From: JABDMH01 sp964428345
GTDB lineage: Bacteria; Bacteroidota; Bacteroidia; Chitinophagales; Saprospiraceae
DNA: 64,000 bases
Direction: 5' to 3'
Assembly: GCA_964428345.1 (NCBI GenBank)
Contig: CAYRYD010000012.1
Location: forward strand, 62,001-126,000
Every line of letters starts with the position of its first letter. The stretch's first letter is position 1. Both the position numbers and the translations under genes were made by a program. The notes below the pieces were generated by a model. It saw nothing but the letters and a program-made list of their open reading frames with translations. It was not told the DNA's origin and ran no database searches. Of this stretch, positions 62,248-64,000 are shown piece after piece.

Positions 62248-63741
62248 ATGAAGCGAAACCTGGCTTATACTCTTCTTTTTCTGATCCTTGGTATCCGGAC
62301 ATCCATTGCCATTGGTTATTTTGAATATTCATCGGCAGCCAAATCCACTTACGATCTGATTTTTTCCCTCCGTTTTCAGGAGGCCCGGAGCGAGCTGGTG
62401 TTTCTGCGTATTGCCGAACCCGACAATCTGATTGCTCATAGCCTGGCCAACTATCTGGACTGTCTTACCATTTTCATTGGCGAACAGGAAGATACTTACG
62501 AGAAACTAAGGCAAAACAAGGAGATCAGGCTGTCGGCCATCCGGGAAGGGGACAACCAGTCGCCCTATTATCTGTACACCCAGGCCGATATTCATCTGCA
62601 ATGGGCCATTACCCGCGTAAAGTTTGAAGACTATTTTCAGGCGGTCATGGAGATCAAACGGGCCTTTAACCTGCTTACCAAAAACCAGGAGCTCTTCCCG
62701 GACTTCATGCCCAATAAGAAGAATCTCGGATTGCTTCATGCCCTGATTGGCACCGTACCCGATCAGTATCGTTGGGGAGTGCGGTTGTTGGGTATGTCGG
62801 GCACGATAGCGCAAGGAAGGGCGGAAATTGAAGAAGTACTCGATTATGCCCGTACTCAGGAATTCGTATTTCGCGACGAGGCTTATGTGATGTATGCCTA
62901 TTTATTGCTCCACCTCGAAAACCGCGGAGAGGAAGCCTGGCAGATGATCGAAAAATCAACCATCGATCACCAGACCAATCCCCTGGCCTGCTTTGTCAAG
63001 GCCAATGTGGCGATGCAGACTGGTCGCAACGAAGAGGCTATCCGGATCCTTGAAGAGAAACCCCGCGGTCACCGGTATTTTCCGTTTGTCTATCTCCATT
63101 TTATGGAGGGGGTAGCCCGCCTGAACCGGCTGGAAAAAGGAGCGGACAGCCACCTAACCCGGTTTCTGAGGGAAACCAGGGGCAAGCACTACATCAAGGA
63201 GGCATACCAGAAGCTGGCCTGGTATGAGTTGGTGCACGATCATCCTGAACGGTATCTCAGGTATATGGAAGCCTGCAAGATCCATGGAGCCAGCGTGATC
63301 GATGAAGACCTGACTGCTCTGCACGAGGCCCGGCTGAACCGGGTGCCGGAAAAACACCTGATGCGGGCCAGACTGTTGTTTGACGGTGGTTATTACCGGC
63401 AGGCCAGGGATTACCTGGAAAAGGAATCACCGCGCCATTACTCTAATCCGGAATTTCAGCTGGAGTACCACTACCGGCTGGGCCGGATCAATCATCAGCT
63501 GGGGCAAGACACTCAGGCGCTGGAGTATTACTGGAAGACGATTGAACAAGGTCGACATGAGAGCTATTATTTTGCCTGCAACGCCGCGTTGATGAGTGGT
63601 AATCTCTATGAGAAGGAAGGCAATATTGAAAAGGCCAGGGAATTCTTTCTGCTGGCTCTCGACATCCGTCCGGACGAATACCGCAGCAGCCTCCATCAAA
63701 AAGCCAAGGCCGGACTAAACCGGCTGGAAGATCCTTTCTGA
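62248..63741 (+). CDS. Secreted tetratricopeptide-repeat protein
   Basis: A 497-residue protein with a signal peptide (about 1-22, ending in RTSIA). The mature protein is nearly all helical TPR-like units, such as FRDEAYVMYAYLLLHLENRG, NPLACFVKANVAMQTGRNEE, QLEYHYRLGRINHQLGQDT and NLYEKEGNIEKAREFFLLAL. It is probably a periplasmic scaffold; the binding partner is unknown. A TAACTTAG near-match promoter box lies at 62236-62243, 4 bases before the ATG. Confidence 0.75.
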   Translation: MKRNLAYTLLFLILGIRTSIAIGYFEYSSAAKSTYDLIFSLRFQEARSELVFLRIAEPDNLIAHSLANYLDCLTIFIGEQEDTYEKLRQNKEIRLSAIREGDNQSPYYLYTQADIHLQWAITRVKFEDYFQAVMEIKRAFNLLTKNQELFPDFMPNKKNLGLLHALIGTVPDQYRWGVRLLGMSGTIAQGRAEIEEVLDYARTQEFVFRDEAYVMYAYLLLHLENRGEEAWQMIEKSTIDHQTNPLACFVKANVAMQTGRNEEAIRILEEKPRGHRYFPFVYLHFMEGVARLNRLEKGADSHLTRFLRETRGKHYIKEAYQKLAWYELVHDHPERYLRYMEACKIHGASVIDEDLTALHEARLNRVPEKHLMRARLLFDGGYYRQARDYLEKESPRHYSNPEFQLEYHYRLGRINHQLGQDTQALEYYWKTIEQGRHESYYFACNAALMSGNLYEKEGNIEKAREFFLLALDIRPDEYRSSLHQKAKAGLNRLEDPF

Positions 63742-63799
63742 TTCAACCAAACAGGGTTGAAATGCTCATTCGGTTTAAATCTATTTTTATTAAAAGGCC

Positions 63800-63946
63800 T
63801 TAATGGTTGCCGAAAAACATATAAGCCAGCAATGCGGCAAAACAAATCATGACCACTACTGCAATAATGGTGATGAGCCTTTCTTCATTTTTTCTTTTCT
63901 GCTCCAGGTAATCAACCGGAGAATTGGGTGTGGATACGTTTCCCAT
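63800..63946 (-). CDS. 48-residue single-pass membrane protein
   Basis: A short gene reading MGNVSTPNSPVDYLEQKRKN, then an Arg/Glu stretch, one membrane helix (about 25-44, ITIIAVVVMICFAALLAYMF) and GNH at the end. The hydrophilic N-terminus (about 24 residues) and the clear helix suggest a real small membrane protein, likely with its N-terminus in the cytoplasm. It faces the TPR gene tail to tail. The 54 bases beyond it may hold the end of another minus-strand gene. Confidence 0.6.
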   Translation of the reverse strand: MGNVSTPNSPVDYLEQKRKNEERLITIIAVVVMICFAALLAYMFFGNH

Positions 63947-64000
63947 CCTGATTATTTTTTTGGTTAGCAATCAGTTTCTCACGCGTTCCTCCATAATATA

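Overview
The window (about 47-48% GC by eye) is a piece of a Bacteroidota chromosome, most likely from the Saprospiria or a close relative. The signs are: repeated TAnnTTTG (-7) promoter boxes instead of E. coli-type -10/-35 boxes; weak Shine-Dalgarno sequences; a futalosine-pathway menaquinone gene (mqnC); a fused alpha/beta E1 2-oxo-acid dehydrogenase; DUF5606, TIGR02757 and DUF3857/transglutaminase-like proteins; a BamA with a Bacteroidota-style barrel; and a carboxypeptidase-regulatory TonB receptor. I see no phage, insertion sequence, CRISPR array, rRNA or tRNA. The region reads as stable chromosomal core with lineage-specific genes.

Layout. 0-13 kb: a Ku end-joining gene, a TPR protein, a minus-strand pair (SdiA-regulated-type propeller plus HD-phosphohydrolase/Pycsar-effector-like membrane protein), a 1232-residue phosphoesterase-barrel lipoprotein, a GAF protein, a haem-binding protein, smpB-ybjQ and an alkane monooxygenase. 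13-21 kb, minus strand: gpmI with a coupled lipoprotein, a TIGR02757 protein, and the rimP-nusA-infB operon, whose leader carries a terminator-like hairpin. 21-32 kb, plus strand: mqnC, uvrA, a CPBP protease, GH3-unknown-recO, fused E1, DUF5606 and a glycosyltransferase. 32-37 kb, minus strand: a methyltransferase, bamA and uppS. 37-44 kb: a transglutaminase-like protein, then on the minus strand DinB and a surface-polysaccharide cassette (flippase, chain-length protein, ligase/polymerase, serine hydrolase). 44-48 kb: a coiled-coil membrane protein, and a three-gene YtxH/holin-like/unknown group resembling the E. coli yqjDEK layout, then an SDR oxidoreductase. 48-56 kb: a sugar-metabolism region (MFS transporter, xylA, Gfo/Idh/MocA oxidoreductase, sugar isomerase/epimerase, TonB receptor). 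56-64 kb: a thioredoxin-TPR protein, an unknown secreted protein, a palindromic repeat, and a tightly packed run from panD to a zinc-ribbon protein, then a TPR protein and a 48-residue membrane protein.

The clearest unexplained signals are: the terminator-like hairpin between the promoter and rimP, upstream of a gene for a termination factor (NusA); the HD/PycTM protein with no cyclase nearby; the yqjDEK-like membrane trio; a 26-bp perfect palindrome preceded by two extra copies of its left arm (58614-58673); and a strong orphan hairpin at 44586-44619. No complete new defence or biosynthetic system can be shown from this sequence alone. All functions are assigned by reading translated sequences; no database search was run.
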